Shown here one piece after another: positions 6,367 through 6,990 of a stretch of 6,990 nt of DNA. The notes under the pieces were generated by a model. The model was given only the letters and a program-made list of their open reading frames with translations. It had not been told where the DNA came from and made no database searches. Position numbers and translations under genes: made by a program. The DNA lies in NCBI GenBank assembly GCA_937873665.1, contig CALMYW010000286.1, positions 1-6,990 of the forward strand, in the 5' to 3' direction. Origin of the DNA: an uncultured Sphingorhabdus sp. (GTDB taxonomy: Bacteria; Pseudomonadota; Alphaproteobacteria; Sphingomonadales; Sphingomonadaceae). Within the stretch, counting starts at the first letter, position 1. Each line of letters begins with the position of its first letter.

Positions 6367-6990
6367 ACTCCGACGTAGGCGACTTAAGTAGTCGTGCAGC
6401 AAACCCTTGGCTCCCACCCACCCCCATCACTAACCTCTGCGTAGCTCTAGTTGCGGCCACATAAAACACCCGCGCCGCTTCCTTCTCGTCTTCCCCCGCC
6501 GCAGGCATATACCCGACACCGGGTAGCGCCACCACGGGGAATTCCAAGCCTTTGCTGACCTTCATGGTCATCACCTTGATCTTGTTGCTGGTAGGGTCAA
6601 AGTCGCCCGAGCCCAGCCGGTTCTCTACGGGCAACTTGCGCTGGGCCAGGGTGCGGGCGCACAGGTCGCGCGTCTTGGTGTCTGCGCACAGCACGGCCAT
6701 GTCGCCCCATGCAAAGCCCTCCGTGTGGGCTTGGGCCAGGTGGTCGGCAATAGCTTCTGCTTCAGCCTGCAGGGTGGGCAGTTTGATGATGATTGGCTCT
6801 TGCCCTTCGCGCCCGCAGCTTACGGGTTTGAGCAAGGGGATGCCGTCGTCGTCTTTGTCGTCCGCGGTCAGCAGGTCCGCGGCCACCAGACTGGCGGTGT
6901 GCAATATCTGGCGGGTGTTGCGGTAGTTGATCTTCAGGATGGTGGTGCGCCCCTGCGCCTGGATGCCCACGCTCTTGAAGCTGAAGTTCT
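6353..6990 (-). CDS. UvrD/Rep-type SF1 helicase, C-terminal part (5' end outside the window)
   Basis: The frame is open to the right edge; 211 complete codons and the TGA stop (6355-6353) are visible, so the in-frame GTG at 6970 is not a start. The fragment is the second RecA-like domain of a superfamily 1A ATP-dependent 3'-5' helicase. Motif IV is ILKINYRNTRQI; motif V is VMTMKVSKGLEFPVVALPG, with Lys where UvrD itself has His; motif VI is VFYVAATRATQRLV, carrying the arginine that contacts ATP. DMAVLC lies between IV and V. The protein ends about 30 residues after motif VI, as in shorter UvrD-like helicases, so the C terminus looks natural. Most of the fragment is about 62% GC with G/C-ending codons, but from motif VI onward it uses AGA, AGG, TTA, CTA and CTT, like the genes downstream. 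Helicase activity is secure by motif; substrate and any N-terminal domain cannot be seen. It overlaps the PIN gene by four bases. Confidence 0.93.
   Translation of the reverse strand, partial: NFSFKSVGIQAQGRTTILKINYRNTRQILHTASLVAADLLTADDKDDDGIPLLKPVSCGREGQEPIIIKLPTLQAEAEAIADHLAQAHTEGFAWGDMAVLCADTKTRDLCARTLAQRKLPVENRLGSGDFDPTSNKIKVMTMKVSKGLEFPVVALPGVGYMPAAGEDEKEAARVFYVAATRATQRLVMGVGGSQGFAARLLKSPTSEWRIQ

Noticed and set aside
6366..6368. GTG as start of the TPR-PIN gene
   Set aside because: GGA lies directly against it with no spacer, and its own bases are part of the GGAG serving the ATG at 6356.
6380..6394. Small inverted repeat CGACT/AGTCG with a five-base loop
   Set aside because: Five-base stem inside the helicase coding sequence with no T-run; likely chance.
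6552..6926. Plus-strand open frame opposite the helicase
   Set aside because: Shadow of a GC-rich gene whose minus-strand motifs IV-VI are unmistakable.

Overview
The window reads entirely on the minus strand, from high coordinates to low. It resembles an accessory or defence-type locus set into a high-GC bacterial chromosome. The two edge fragments, the helicase on the right and the DUF2130-type start on the left, are GC-rich (about 62% by hand count over 6481-6990, 57% over 1-60). Their sequences resemble beta-proteobacterial (Comamonadaceae/Burkholderiales-like) proteins. That placement is an inference from general familiarity, not a search. The middle, about 6 kb, has sampled lines of roughly 45-53% GC, so the two large genes there look foreign to the edges.

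Layout in transcription order: (1) the C-terminal part of a UvrD/Rep-type SF1 helicase (6990 to 6353, upstream part outside the window); (2) a 1418-residue protein with a long TPR-like helical N-terminal two thirds and a C-terminal PIN-type nuclease region (6356 to 2100), whose ATG overlaps the helicase stop as ATGA; (3) a 633-residue all-helical protein of unknown family (probable TTG start at 2125, ending at 224), overlapping gene 2 by 26 bases; (4) a 164-base intergenic gap; (5) the first 19 codons of a DUF2130-type gene running off the left edge.

Genes 1-3 are packed with overlapping ends and have strong Shine-Dalgarno sequences at the internal starts, so they are very probably co-translated. 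The likeliest reading is a three-component conflict or defence module: a nucleic-acid motor, a TPR-scaffolded PIN ribonuclease effector and a helical partner. The PIN region carries the expected acidic residues in order and belongs to a family of large TPR-PIN proteins that I recall being discussed as predicted immunity or RNA-cleaving proteins. The partner protein and the combination with a helicase are the least familiar elements. A switch in codon use inside helicase motif VI (near 6450) suggests that the foreign block arrived by recombination there. No RNA genes, insertion sequences, CRISPR arrays or convincing terminators were seen.
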